Of a stretch of DNA of 64,000 nt, positions 35,582-44,960 are shown piece by piece. Location of the stretch: positions 225,910 through 289,909 of the forward strand of contig NZ_FNDB01000002.1 in NCBI RefSeq assembly GCF_900099915.1, read 5' to 3'. The stretch is from Flavobacterium omnivorum (lineage in GTDB: Bacteria; Bacteroidota; Bacteroidia; Flavobacteriales; Flavobacteriaceae). Numbering within the stretch: the stretch's first letter is position 1; each line of letters opens with the position of its first letter. Under the pieces are notes generated by a model that saw only the letters and a program-made list of their open reading frames with translations, searched no databases and was not told the DNA's origin. Position numbers and translations under genes: made by a program.

Positions 35582-38500
35582 TTAATATTCTTTCTGGTTT
35601 ACAACAATCTGAAAAATACGTTCTACTTCATTGTCATCATTTAAAACGCTGTATAATGCTTTTTTGATGTTTCTTTCTTTTACTAAATCTCCTCTAAAAC
35701 CATCTTGCTTATTATACTGCACCGCTTCATCGCAGGCCATTGCCAATGCAACATTATTATCTAAATTATTATAAAGAGCCACTTTAGCGGGACTGCTTAA
35801 AGCTTTAGGTACATCCTCTTTTTTGCCCTCATTCACTTTCTTAGTCAAACTGGCTATTTTAGCTAAATAATCTCCATAAGATAAGGCTTGGTTTTTTCTT
35901 TCGTGAATAATCGCGGTCAATAAAGTGGACATTTCTTCAAAAAAGGCAGGATCAATCAAATGGTCCCGAATAATTTTCTGCCGTACATTATTTTCTATCG
36001 TTTCAGCCACAGCTTGTTGATTGGACTTAATTCCAGTAGGCAATGAATTAATCGCTTCTGAAATTCCAGAATTTACAATCAAATCTAATAACGGAATATC
36101 TCCAAATGGAGACACTACCACCGATTCTTCTGCCTGGATATAATGGTCAATCAAATGGCGCATGTCTGCCTCATAAGTCTTTAAATCTAGGGTTTCACCA
36201 CTGTGAATTCGTATTTCTTCCCTTAGTTTCAAATAGAAATCCAAACGGTTTTGGATATGAGTTATTTCTTTTTCATTATAACCCGCTTCTTCCATATCGG
36301 CAGCAATATTGGCATAAGCCCTTATCAAAGCTACTGTTCCTTTATATAATGCGGTTCTTTGTGCTTCACGCTCTTTTAAATCGGCTTCTATCTCCGAATT
36401 ACCACAGAAGTAATGAAAGTACTGTAATTGTCCTTTTGGTGGCGCTACGGGCTCACAAATCATTTCTAATTCTTCCAAGGCATTATCCAGTCGTTCCCTT
36501 CCCATCTTCAGCCGATCTTTCAATAAAACTTCACAATCTTCTTTGGTAAACGTTTCTGTATCCAGTTCAGAAGTGTAGACATTGATGGCATCTGAAACAC
36601 TGTCAAACAGGTTTTTATAATCAACAATATAACCAAAGGTTTTGTCATCCGTATCCAATCGGTTTACTCTACAAATCGCTTGGAACAAGGTGTGGTCCTG
36701 CATAAACTTATCAATGTACAAATACGTGCAAGGAGGGGCATCAAATCCAGTTAACAATTTAGAAACTACAATTAGTAATTTCATATTAGCTGGTTCTTCC
36801 CTAAACTTCGCTTTGGCGTTATCTTCGTAAGTTTCTGTTTTGGTTTGAGTGGGATTTGCCGCGACCTTTTCGAGTAAATTAGAATAGATTTTAAAAATGT
36901 ATTCCTTATCCGTTTCCGTATTGGCTCCCGTATCTTCGGTAGTAATATCTCTTGTGGCGGGATTATACGAAGTAATCACGGCACATTTTCCTTTTAATTC
37001 TGTTCTGTTAAAGAGTTCAAAATACTTACAGGCTTCATAAATACTTGAGGCAACTAGTAAGGCATTTCCTTTCTCAGTAGATAAACGAGGTTTCGTGCTA
37101 AAATCAAAAAGGATATCGCTTACCACTTTCTCCATTCGAGATCGGGAACTCAATACATTTTGCATGGTTCCCCATTTCTTTTTCAGTTCTGATTTCTGAA
37201 AGTCATTCAAGCCTCTCGTTTTGGCTTCAAACCAGGCATCCACTTTGGCGGGAGAAGATAACTTTTGGTCAATATCTCGACCTTCATAAACCAAATCTTT
37301 CACCACCTCATCTTCAACCGCTTCATTGAATTTATAAGTATGTATGTAAGAACCAAAAACTTCCAAAGTCGTTTTCTTATCTTGTTTCAACAAAGGTGTT
37401 CCAGTAAATCCAATAAATATGGCGTTTTGCAGCATGGTTTTCATAACCAGGTGCAACTTTCCGCTTTGAGTTCTGTGGCATTCATCCACAAAAACATATA
37501 ATTCGCCAATGGTTTGCACAGGATTTTCTTCCAGTTCTCTGATGAAATCCTCGAAGTTATCTTCACTTTTTTTACCAAATTTATGAACCAAAGAACACAG
37601 TAATCGGGGTAAAGGTTGTGTCAGTTGTTGTAATAATTCCCGACCGCTTCCTGTCCTTTTGATAGGTTCACCAGCATCGTTAAATACGCGTTCTATTTGT
37701 TTGTCCAGTTCGGTGCGATCCGTCAGGATGATTACTCTAGCATTGGCATTGTTTTCCAATATCCATTTGGCCAGCATTACCATCATGATGCTTTTTCCCG
37801 AACCTTGCGTATGCCAGATAATTCCGCCTTCTTTCTTTTTGATTCGTTCCTGTGAATCCTTCAAAGCGAAATATTGGTGTGGTCGAGGTAATTTTTTTAC
37901 TCCCGCATCAAAGAGGACACAATTGTATATCAGTTCTAAAAAACGTTCTTTATTACAAAGCTTTTTTAAGTATTTATCTACTTTAAGTTCGCTGTTATCC
38001 TGTTCGTCTTCTTTCCAATTTAGGAAATATTTTTCTTTGGTTTGTATCGTTCCATAGCGTAAGCCTTGGGTATCGTTTCCTGCCATGACAAATTGAACCG
38101 TAGCAAAAAAGGATTGAATAAAACTATCTTGTTGGTTGGTGATATTTTGACGAATACCTTCCGTAATTTCTACCAGACCCCGTTTAAGTTCTAGAATGCC
38201 TAGTGCAATTCCATTCACATAAATTACAATATCGGGACGTTTATCCCGATTACCTTTAATTGTTACTTCCTCAGCAATAGCAAAATCATTGTTCTCCCAG
38301 TTCTTCCAGTCAATTAAATGAACGGTAGTATAATTGGTTCCAACCTCTTCCTTTACTTTTACACCATAGCGCAGCATGGCATAGATTTTCTTGTTTTTTA
38401 GGTACAAATCATCGCTAAAGCTATCCGCAACCTGCTTCAGTTCATAAATAGCTTTGCTGAACACCGTGACTGTATAGCCTTGTTTGAGTAAATAATTACC

Positions 38501-38635
38501 TAAATAACTTTCCTCAATATTACTGTTCTTTTCACGCTCTTCCCAATTACCATAATATTTATAGCCCAACTGTTCTTTGAAGAGTTTGACGATGCGATTT
38601 TGAGAAAGGCGTTCAATTTGTCCTATGTTATTCAT
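35582..38635 (-). CDS. hsdR: type I restriction endonuclease, R subunit
   Basis: 1017 aa. An N-terminal PD-(D/E)XK nuclease with RPDIVIYVNG and GILELKRG (Asp, ELK) is followed by SF2 motor motifs: Walker A TQGSGKS, DECH box (FVDECHRTQSG) and FIGFTGTPLL. The enzyme cuts DNA after ATP-driven translocation when HsdM/HsdS find an unmethylated site. It is separated from hsdM-hsdS by about 6 kb of other genes, and stands behind two DUF262 genes in the operon from P4. Confidence 0.95.
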   Translation of the reverse strand: MNNIGQIERLSQNRIVKLFKEQLGYKYYGNWEEREKNSNIEESYLGNYLLKQGYTVTVFSKAIYELKQVADSFSDDLYLKNKKIYAMLRYGVKVKEEVGTNYTTVHLIDWKNWENNDFAIAEEVTIKGNRDKRPDIVIYVNGIALGILELKRGLVEITEGIRQNITNQQDSFIQSFFATVQFVMAGNDTQGLRYGTIQTKEKYFLNWKEDEQDNSELKVDKYLKKLCNKERFLELIYNCVLFDAGVKKLPRPHQYFALKDSQERIKKKEGGIIWHTQGSGKSIMMVMLAKWILENNANARVIILTDRTELDKQIERVFNDAGEPIKRTGSGRELLQQLTQPLPRLLCSLVHKFGKKSEDNFEDFIRELEENPVQTIGELYVFVDECHRTQSGKLHLVMKTMLQNAIFIGFTGTPLLKQDKKTTLEVFGSYIHTYKFNEAVEDEVVKDLVYEGRDIDQKLSSPAKVDAWFEAKTRGLNDFQKSELKKKWGTMQNVLSSRSRMEKVVSDILFDFSTKPRLSTEKGNALLVASSIYEACKYFELFNRTELKGKCAVITSYNPATRDITTEDTGANTETDKEYIFKIYSNLLEKVAANPTQTKTETYEDNAKAKFREEPANMKLLIVVSKLLTGFDAPPCTYLYIDKFMQDHTLFQAICRVNRLDTDDKTFGYIVDYKNLFDSVSDAINVYTSELDTETFTKEDCEVLLKDRLKMGRERLDNALEELEMICEPVAPPKGQLQYFHYFCGNSEIEADLKEREAQRTALYKGTVALIRAYANIAADMEEAGYNEKEITHIQNRLDFYLKLREEIRIHSGETLDLKTYEADMRHLIDHYIQAEESVVVSPFGDIPLLDLIVNSGISEAINSLPTGIKSNQQAVAETIENNVRQKIIRDHLIDPAFFEEMSTLLTAIIHERKNQALSYGDYLAKIASLTKKVNEGKKEDVPKALSSPAKVALYNNLDNNVALAMACDEAVQYNKQDGFRGDLVKERNIKKALYSVLNDDNEVERIFQIVVNQKEY

Positions 38636-38638
38636 AAC

Positions 38639-40669
38639 TTAGCTTAAATTTAAATCTTGTTTCAATAAATTTAGAATAAAAGTATGGGATTTTTTAATTT
38701 CCTCTTTATGCCAATTTTCTTCTTTCATCATTTCCATTTGCTTAATACTATCTTTACTTTTAGAATTTGTATAATGTTCCTTTTTTGAATTAGGCAGATA
38801 ATTACTTAACTTAGAATTATTACTATGAGAAATTAAACATAAATTACCAATACAATTTAAAAGAAACTCATCATCGATTCTTTCTCCACTTATCGGATTT
38901 TGAGGGTAATAATGTTCCACCGAACTTCTGAATGAAAACGAAAAATCCTTATAAGAATCTTTTTTCTCTATCCATAATAAGTAATCAATATAATTAAAGA
39001 CAAGATTATTTCTAATTTTACCATATTGTAATAATTCCTCGTTCAATATAGCATCACCGAATTTTAATTCATTTTCAATTATATCTTCATAACTATTTTC
39101 AGAATTTTTATTTAGAAAACGATATTTCAAGAATTTTTGAGCAGTAGATACAAGATACTGAATATACTCGTTGGCTTCAATATTTGTTGGGTTTTCTAAG
39201 GAATCTACATTTTTTTCAAAATCATAGTTTTCAGACAGATATTTTAAGGCTGCAAAAAGCCAATATTTATAAACTAATGTTGGTGTAGATACATGAAACA
39301 TTGATGATAACAATAATAGTTCATCATTACTATCTTTACTACCAAAAGTGTTTACATAACTAAATGATTCCTGGATTCTTTCCCCTACTTTAGGATAAAA
39401 CTTTAATATTTTTAAGCTCCAACTATGATCTCCTGCAAGGTATTCCCTTTTGAGAATATACTGATCTAACAAAAACTTATTTTTTAATAATTGATATAGG
39501 AAGTCTTTTACAAACGTAACTTTATCATCGTTTTTATTTAACTCACTGTGAAAGAAAGACAATATTCTTTTGTCATCTAAACTAACATCTAGCTTGGCCG
39601 TTTGTTTAAGAACATGTAACAAGAAGTTTTCAAAATTGATAATATGTTGAAACTGTTTAGAATCAGAATCATTTACAATATCATCATTTGAAAGTTGAGT
39701 AATTTTTTGTTGCAAATTTTCATAATTATCTTCCAAAACAATATCACTAAAAGATAGGTAGTCGTTCTCTGTAGAGACTTTATTAGTTTTTTCTAAGATT
39801 TCAAATAATTCTTGTTCATTTTCTGGAATAAACTGAAACCATCGCTCACCAAATAATTTGCTCCGAACATCTTTATTGAATAGCATTTGCACATAGCTTC
39901 CCATTTCTGAACAAGCTTCCCAAACAAGATTAAACTGTTTTCGTAGGGCTACCGCATTTTCACAAACATTTAATTCTTTCATCAAACGTGACTTTAAAAT
40001 TTCATGTTTTTCCAATTGTTCACCCCTTGAATTCATTATTTCAAAATAATGGTTCAAATCAGTATTGATAGGTACTTGAACTCTTACAATAATAACTTTA
40101 TTGAATAGGTAGGCAAGAAAACCTTCAAAAGTTTTACCATTCCAAGTTTTCTCTTTTGTATCTGATTCAAATTTCTCAGCTAACAAATCCAATTGGCAAT
40201 AAATAATTTTTATCCCAGAAATAATATTTTCGTTAAAATCTGAAAAATTAGGTTGTTCAGTTCCATTATTAAAAATAAATTGAATGCTTTTATCAGAAAT
40301 AGGGCGTGATTCAAAATGAATAATCGTATTATTTATGAAAGGTTTGCTACTTTCAGGTAATCTCTTATTTCTATCAAAAATTCTAAGTGCACAAATAAGT
40401 AAATTAAAAGTTGTTAATCGTTGTTGACCATCTATCGTTTCGTAAAAAGTTCCATTTTGGTCTTGGCGATAATCAACAATTAAACTTCCGATGTAATAAT
40501 TTTTATGTTCCTCTTCAATATAATAATCTTTGATATCTTCAATTAACTGAACTATTTGCTTATCATCCCATTCATAATTGCGTTGGTATATGGGGATTAG
40601 ATAACGATTCGGTGAAGTGAAAAGTTTGCCAATCGAAAAATCTTGGATATCTTGGTGATTAGTTAACAT
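38639..40669 (-). CDS. DUF262 + DUF1524 protein (GmrSD-like)
   Basis: 676 aa. DUF262 part: YLIPIYQRNYEWDDKQ and the DGQQR motif of ETIDGQQRLTTFN (NTPase/nuclease-like). The C-terminal EHYYPQNP and LLNCIGNLCLISHSNNSKLSN are the HNH-type DUF1524 signature. GmrSD proteins with this layout are type IV enzymes acting on glucosylated, hydroxymethylated DNA. It overlaps the preceding DUF262 gene by 11 bases and ends 4 bases before hsdR. Confidence 0.85.
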   Translation of the reverse strand: MLTNHQDIQDFSIGKLFTSPNRYLIPIYQRNYEWDDKQIVQLIEDIKDYYIEEEHKNYYIGSLIVDYRQDQNGTFYETIDGQQRLTTFNLLICALRIFDRNKRLPESSKPFINNTIIHFESRPISDKSIQFIFNNGTEQPNFSDFNENIISGIKIIYCQLDLLAEKFESDTKEKTWNGKTFEGFLAYLFNKVIIVRVQVPINTDLNHYFEIMNSRGEQLEKHEILKSRLMKELNVCENAVALRKQFNLVWEACSEMGSYVQMLFNKDVRSKLFGERWFQFIPENEQELFEILEKTNKVSTENDYLSFSDIVLEDNYENLQQKITQLSNDDIVNDSDSKQFQHIINFENFLLHVLKQTAKLDVSLDDKRILSFFHSELNKNDDKVTFVKDFLYQLLKNKFLLDQYILKREYLAGDHSWSLKILKFYPKVGERIQESFSYVNTFGSKDSNDELLLLSSMFHVSTPTLVYKYWLFAALKYLSENYDFEKNVDSLENPTNIEANEYIQYLVSTAQKFLKYRFLNKNSENSYEDIIENELKFGDAILNEELLQYGKIRNNLVFNYIDYLLWIEKKDSYKDFSFSFRSSVEHYYPQNPISGERIDDEFLLNCIGNLCLISHSNNSKLSNYLPNSKKEHYTNSKSKDSIKQMEMMKEENWHKEEIKKSHTFILNLLKQDLNLS

Positions 40670-42086
40670 AGTAATGATTTTTTTTAAAGAATTCTACAAT
40701 TGATTTGTCCATTCTAGAGGAATCTCCTTTGCTAAAACTTAAGATGTCTTCAAAAGATGGAAGTTCTTTTAATGTAAATTTCAAAACATCCTTCGGCTGC
40801 ATAGCACTTTTAATAGCTCCAAAAAGATTGTTTTTAATAATATAATTATCTAGTGAATCAAAACCAAGGCGTTGGTATCTGAATCGTAAATAATAACACC
40901 AAATAAAAGCTTTTTCTAAAAATGCTGGGAGTTCGTTTTCTCCAAATTTATCAATGTAGTAAATCATTATACACTCAAACAAATCACGAATGTAACTTTC
41001 TCCATCTCTATAGCTGTAATGGTTTTGATAAACCATTTTAACGATAGACTCTGCATTAGAATAATGTTTAGAATCTTCTTTTTCTACAAGGTATTTTCCC
41101 TTAAACTTTTCGTTTATACCTAAATAATGATTTACATATTCAAAAAAACGCCGCCCATTAATCATTATATGATCCAATTGAAAAGGGAATCCCATTTCCT
41201 GACGGTCAATTTTTCTCTCAAAATTATCATTGTAATTGTCCACAACACTATGTGAAATTTGTAAAACTTTTACATATGGATAATTTTCAATTTTATCTAT
41301 GCTAATACCTTTAAACATATCTATATGTTCTTTACCAAAGTATCTTGCATGTTGATTATTGCTCCAACCTTTAATCCTATATAAATATTCAGCAAATAGA
41401 ATGCTTAATTTTTTTGATGCATATTTTTCCCAATGTCCTACAACTTTTAATTGTAATTCAAACTCATTTTTATCAAATTCTCTTAAATGAAATGCTTTTA
41501 ACAAATCATGAGGATATAAATCTTTTCCTCTGGAATTTTGGGAGTCAAAAAACTGAAATGCTTCCGTTATATCATGAATAAAAAACACTACTACTTGAAA
41601 TTTTTTTATAAAATTATAAATAGTTATATCATCAAAATGCTGAATTGAGCGTTTAATGAGTTGAAAGTTTTTATGAATATTTTCAATACTGTTTTTATTC
41701 TTGTAGTTTAACTCAATACGATCTAATTTATCTTTAAGATTTTGAAGTAAATCGCGGGTGTTAGACTGAAATTTATTACTATTTTCAACTAATTGGAAAA
41801 GAGCATATACTAATAATCTAATTGTAGTGTAACGTTGTTGACCATCTACAATATCATTATAAGTCGTTGTTATATTACTCTCCGTAATGGGGTTTATATG
41901 TATGACTATTGTTCCAAAACGATAGTGCTCTTTATGACGAAAAGTATAAATATCTTCTATAAGTTGCAATACGTTTTTATCACTCCATTTATAAGGTCTT
42001 TGATACTCAGGTATTCTAATATCAGTTAAGTTCAAAAACTCATCAATTGAAATAATATCTGCTCTGTTTTCTATAACGCTAATCAT
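40659..42086 (-). CDS. DUF262 protein without the HNH domain
   Basis: 475 aa. RIPEYQRPYKWSDKN and IVDGQQRYTTIRLL give DUF262, but the C-terminal part lacks the HxxP/GNL...N signature of DUF1524. The pair of a stand-alone DUF262 protein and a DUF262-DUF1524 protein overlapping by 11 bases suggests a heteromeric GmrSD-like complex. First gene of the P4 operon. Confidence 0.82.
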   Translation of the reverse strand: MISVIENRADIISIDEFLNLTDIRIPEYQRPYKWSDKNVLQLIEDIYTFRHKEHYRFGTIVIHINPITESNITTTYNDIVDGQQRYTTIRLLVYALFQLVENSNKFQSNTRDLLQNLKDKLDRIELNYKNKNSIENIHKNFQLIKRSIQHFDDITIYNFIKKFQVVVFFIHDITEAFQFFDSQNSRGKDLYPHDLLKAFHLREFDKNEFELQLKVVGHWEKYASKKLSILFAEYLYRIKGWSNNQHARYFGKEHIDMFKGISIDKIENYPYVKVLQISHSVVDNYNDNFERKIDRQEMGFPFQLDHIMINGRRFFEYVNHYLGINEKFKGKYLVEKEDSKHYSNAESIVKMVYQNHYSYRDGESYIRDLFECIMIYYIDKFGENELPAFLEKAFIWCYYLRFRYQRLGFDSLDNYIIKNNLFGAIKSAMQPKDVLKFTLKELPSFEDILSFSKGDSSRMDKSIVEFFKKNHYYVN

Positions 42087-42116
42087 ATATTTTGTATTAT
42101 CAATATAAATTTATAC

Positions 42117-42176
42117 TTAATTCAATCTCATTCTCCCAGTTGATAAATTCTGCATCATCCCAAACTTTATTTCTCG
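42117..42176 (-). pseudogene. relic of an hsdS 3' end
   Basis: On the minus strand the frame reads REIKFGMMQNLSTGRMRLN and then stops; intact HsdS at 44961-46157 ends IKLGMMQELLTGKTRLV and stops. The DNA of the two ends agrees at about 30 of 37 positions. Upstream the frame is closed by a stop, so only the tail remains. It lies directly downstream of promoter P4. Confidence 0.75.
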
Positions 42177-42177
42177 T

Positions 42178-42211
42178 CAAATCTATTAACCTACAACGCC
42201 ATTTCATGACG
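42178..42211 (-). promoter_or_regulatory. P4: promoter/operator of the DUF262-hsdR operon
   Basis: On the minus strand: CGTCA-N5-TGGCG (42197-42211, one mismatch between arms), 11 bases, TAGATTTG (42178-42185). Identical geometry to P1-P3. The leader of about 85 bases would include the hsdS relic. Confidence 0.68.
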
Positions 42212-42220
42212 TCTTAAAAT

Positions 42221-42970
42221 CTAAATTTTCCCTTTCAAAAATTTTCTAACTCTCTCCAAATCCCTGAACTCATTCCTCAATATTTTATCCTTTCCATCAA
42301 ACTCAAAATCCAAATATGAAATTTCAATCACCTGAATCCCATGTTTGGGTAAAACCTCTAAACGTCGTTGGTCATAAATGCGTCTTTGTTCTCCGCGATG
42401 TACTCCGCTTACGGTCATGACATCGGGTTTATCGAAATGTTTGTTGGCTTTAGAATGTTGTTGTTCTTTGTATTCAATGACCAGGTTTAATTCTGGATAA
42501 TAAACATCTACGGGTAATTTTGAACAAACTCCATTAGCATTGGCATCACCCAGTAAGAAATTAAAACGATGCTGGCGCAATCCCGTTTTGTTTATTACTT
42601 TGTCGCACAAATCGATAACATAATGTTCATCGCTGTTTTTACGCGAGTTTTTGCTGGTATTTATTGTATTTAGTTTTGTTCGAGCTTTAACTGTAGAGGG
42701 AACTGGTATAGAATAGGAACTATTTCTAAAAAACCAACTCGTGTTTTTTAATTTACGTTCTGGGTAAACAAATGGAATTAATGGGAGTTGATTTTTCTCA
42801 TCAAGCGTTCTCAATATTTTACGAATAGGCAAACCATTTTTTTGATCCGATGGAAATACACCTGCCAAAACAAAATAAGACATCATATCTTTTGCAGGAA
42901 TAATTTTCACGTTTTTGTTAAGCATAAAATAGTCTTTTAGCACTAAATTGATTTGAGTAATTTTATCCAT
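42221..42970 (-). CDS. putative PD-(D/E)XK nuclease
   Basis: 249 aa. The C-terminal half carries KLPVDVYYPELNLVIEYKEQQH, the Asp and ExK pair of the restriction-endonuclease fold (as in DUF559/Vsr-like proteins), then VLPKHGIQVIEISY. The N-terminal part (residues 1-110) is unassigned. It is on the same strand as the restriction genes and within the segment flanked by two hsdS ends. Confidence 0.65.
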   Translation of the reverse strand: MDKITQINLVLKDYFMLNKNVKIIPAKDMMSYFVLAGVFPSDQKNGLPIRKILRTLDEKNQLPLIPFVYPERKLKNTSWFFRNSSYSIPVPSTVKARTKLNTINTSKNSRKNSDEHYVIDLCDKVINKTGLRQHRFNFLLGDANANGVCSKLPVDVYYPELNLVIEYKEQQHSKANKHFDKPDVMTVSGVHRGEQRRIYDQRRLEVLPKHGIQVIEISYLDFEFDGKDKILRNEFRDLERVRKFLKGKI

Positions 42971-43043
42971 AACTAATTATTTATTTTAAATATGATTCAA
43001 TTATTACTGTATCATCACTAATATTTTTATACTTCCCAAACTT

Positions 43044-43688
43044 TTAAAAATGCCATTCATTTTGCCATTTCGTTAAAATAAAATCATTAAGTAAGGCTAT
43101 TTGATTGTTTGGATTTTGATTATTATGAGCTCCATGCTGATAAAATGCATATCCTGATGGTGTTAAAAGATTCTTTTCATTCAAACCATTTTGGTTTGAA
43201 TATTGAACAACTGGTCGCCATAATCTTCTCCAAAATGTTTCACCTGTTCCTCTTGTCAAATAAACATTTGTTATAGTTGGATGATTTTGCAATAGTGCAA
43301 CAATATTGTTTGGAACATGTTCATTAAAAACTTCAGCAATTGATTTATCATTATAAGAACTCAGTATAGTAACATGTTCTGGATTTTCTTCATTAGCGTC
43401 TACAATATTTTCTATTAAATCAGTTATGGCAATTTTGTGCCGTTTACAAAAGGCTTTCCATTCTACAAGAGTGGAATTTATTAAAGAATTTTCACCATAA
43501 AGACGAGGCAAAACATCCCAAAAATTATTATTTACATTTCCATGCTGATCATGTGTTCTCCCATAAAACCATTGTGCCTGATTATTGGCTGGCCAAGCAG
43601 GATTAAAAGTTCCTACAATCAAAATTTCTGGTTTAAAATCCAATCGTTCGAGGTTTAAATATTCGATAAATTTATGTGGACAAGGCAT
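43044..43688 (-). CDS. uracil-DNA-glycosylase-like protein
   Basis: 214 aa. EILIVGTFNPAWPANN near the N-terminus, FWDVLPRLYG a little later, ITDLIENIVDAN, and LLTPSGYAFYQHGAHNN correspond in order to the G-x-x-P, FW, core-strand and HPS-like motifs of the UDG/MUG fold. Family members remove damaged or modified bases. In a restriction context it could act on altered phage bases. The catalytic residue assignment is not certain. Confidence 0.6.
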   Translation of the reverse strand: MPCPHKFIEYLNLERLDFKPEILIVGTFNPAWPANNQAQWFYGRTHDQHGNVNNNFWDVLPRLYGENSLINSTLVEWKAFCKRHKIAITDLIENIVDANEENPEHVTILSSYNDKSIAEVFNEHVPNNIVALLQNHPTITNVYLTRGTGETFWRRLWRPVVQYSNQNGLNEKNLLTPSGYAFYQHGAHNNQNPNNQIALLNDFILTKWQNEWHF

Positions 43689-44035
43689 CGTTTACTTTTA
43701 TGTTACTTATTTTTTATTACTCACAAAATTCTCTCTCGTAAACTCATCACCTTCTTTTGTTTACTGTATAAAATAATCCGCATCGCCCATTCTAAAGATT
43801 TACACAAATAATTTAGTAATAGCATCATCCTCTTTAAATAATAAATGAATGTCTTTTTAAACTTTTATTTGGAATCTTGAATAATTGCCCAAATCAATGC
43901 AGAAAAATATAATGGCTCATAATTACGTTTAATGAATTCTTTTATTGTTCCTTGAAAATTGGCCATTTTACATTTAAGTTGGGATAATCTTGTTTTATAT
44001 GTTATTAATAATAAAGCGCACTCATAGCTATTCCT
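43689..44035. other. intergenic region with one small ORF
   Basis: 347 bases. A 33-residue frame on the minus strand (43865-43966, ATG, starts MANFQGTIKEFIK) has a plausible amphipathic-then-hydrophobic pattern (PLYFSALIWAIIQ) and may be a small membrane peptide or a gene remnant. Nothing else is seen. Confidence 0.35.
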
Positions 44036-44623
44036 TTACTCTTTGTTTTGATAAAAATATTTTTTTTTAATCGGTTTGTAATTAAGATTAATCTCTTCTT
44101 TAATTTCTTTTTCAAAATCAGTGTAATTAATTTCATTTCCTAACAGATCATCAATAAAGGCTGGCATATCATATAAATTAATGAAAAAACTACCATCTTC
44201 AATAATTATTCTACAATTTTCAAATGTAGTCTCGACCTGCTCTAAATTTTTAAAATATTTATCATAAATAGGGTCGTCATAATAATCAAACGAATATTCT
44301 ATAACTTTCCAGTTTAGAAAAATATTTTGGTCCTCTGTAAAGACAATATTCTCATTTTGGTCTACCAACAGATATTCTATTCCATCTTCTGGAAGTTTTG
44401 TATTCCCTTCTTCTAATTCTTGAGAAAAAACTTTCCTAAGTTTGTAAGTAGAATATCTAATAAAACCCGAATTTTCAATATTCAAAATTGGATAGCCCTC
44501 CATTTTTGTCTTTAATTCATTGGTATTTTGAATACCTATATGCAAATGATATAAAAAACTTTCGTTTATTTCAACTGAAATAATAGTCTCATTATCCATT
44601 CCACTAATAATTAATGCTTTCAT
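44036..44623 (-). CDS. hypothetical protein
   Basis: 195 aa, soluble, acidic, with many aromatic residues (SFDYYDDPIYDKYF). No family recognised. It lies 29 bases downstream of the 83-aa gene in the same direction, so both are probably one unit within the segment bounded by the two hsdS tails. Confidence 0.6.
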   Translation of the reverse strand: MKALIISGMDNETIISVEINESFLYHLHIGIQNTNELKTKMEGYPILNIENSGFIRYSTYKLRKVFSQELEEGNTKLPEDGIEYLLVDQNENIVFTEDQNIFLNWKVIEYSFDYYDDPIYDKYFKNLEQVETTFENCRIIIEDGSFFINLYDMPAFIDDLLGNEINYTDFEKEIKEEINLNYKPIKKKYFYQNKE

Positions 44624-44652
44624 ATTACTTACTATAAAGTTTATTGTCTAAT

Positions 44653-44904
44653 TCAATCATTCATGATAACCGTCATGCCAATTTCATCCCACTCCGAAAT
44701 AGGAACATTGTCTCTTACTTCTTGGATTCTAAAACCTTTTTCGTCCAAGACATAATTGTAAACAACGCCCCTTTTTATTCTCAATACGCCTGATTGAATT
44801 TCATCAGTAACTTTGATCCTCCAAACATGGTCGTACTTCTTAGAAGAAATTTTAAGTTTATTTGGATAAATACCCGTTTTTTCAAACTCCATCATACCAC
44901 CCAT
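44653..44904 (-). CDS. small hypothetical protein
   Basis: 83 aa from the ATG at 44904; an inner ATG pair three codons on (MMEFEKTG) could be the true start. The frame is open upstream for 15 more codons with no ATG or GTG. Beta-rich, with EWDEIGMTVIMND at the end. No family recognised; possible partner of the 195-aa protein downstream. Confidence 0.5.
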   Translation of the reverse strand: MGGMMEFEKTGIYPNKLKISSKKYDHVWRIKVTDEIQSGVLRIKRGVVYNYVLDEKGFRIQEVRDNVPISEWDEIGMTVIMND

Positions 44905-44960
44905 GGTGTGGGTTACAAAAATATCATCGTTACCATTTTCACTAATTTTTCATAATTACA

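Noticed and set aside
35007..38057. Long plus-strand frames opposite hsdR and its neighbours
   Set aside because: They lie antisense to clear coding sequence with family motifs and have no protein-like motifs of their own.
42100..42207. A 36-codon frame on the minus strand just upstream of the DUF262 gene
   Set aside because: Its start codon lies inside the P4 operator and upstream of the predicted transcript start, and another frame of the same DNA is the hsdS relic.
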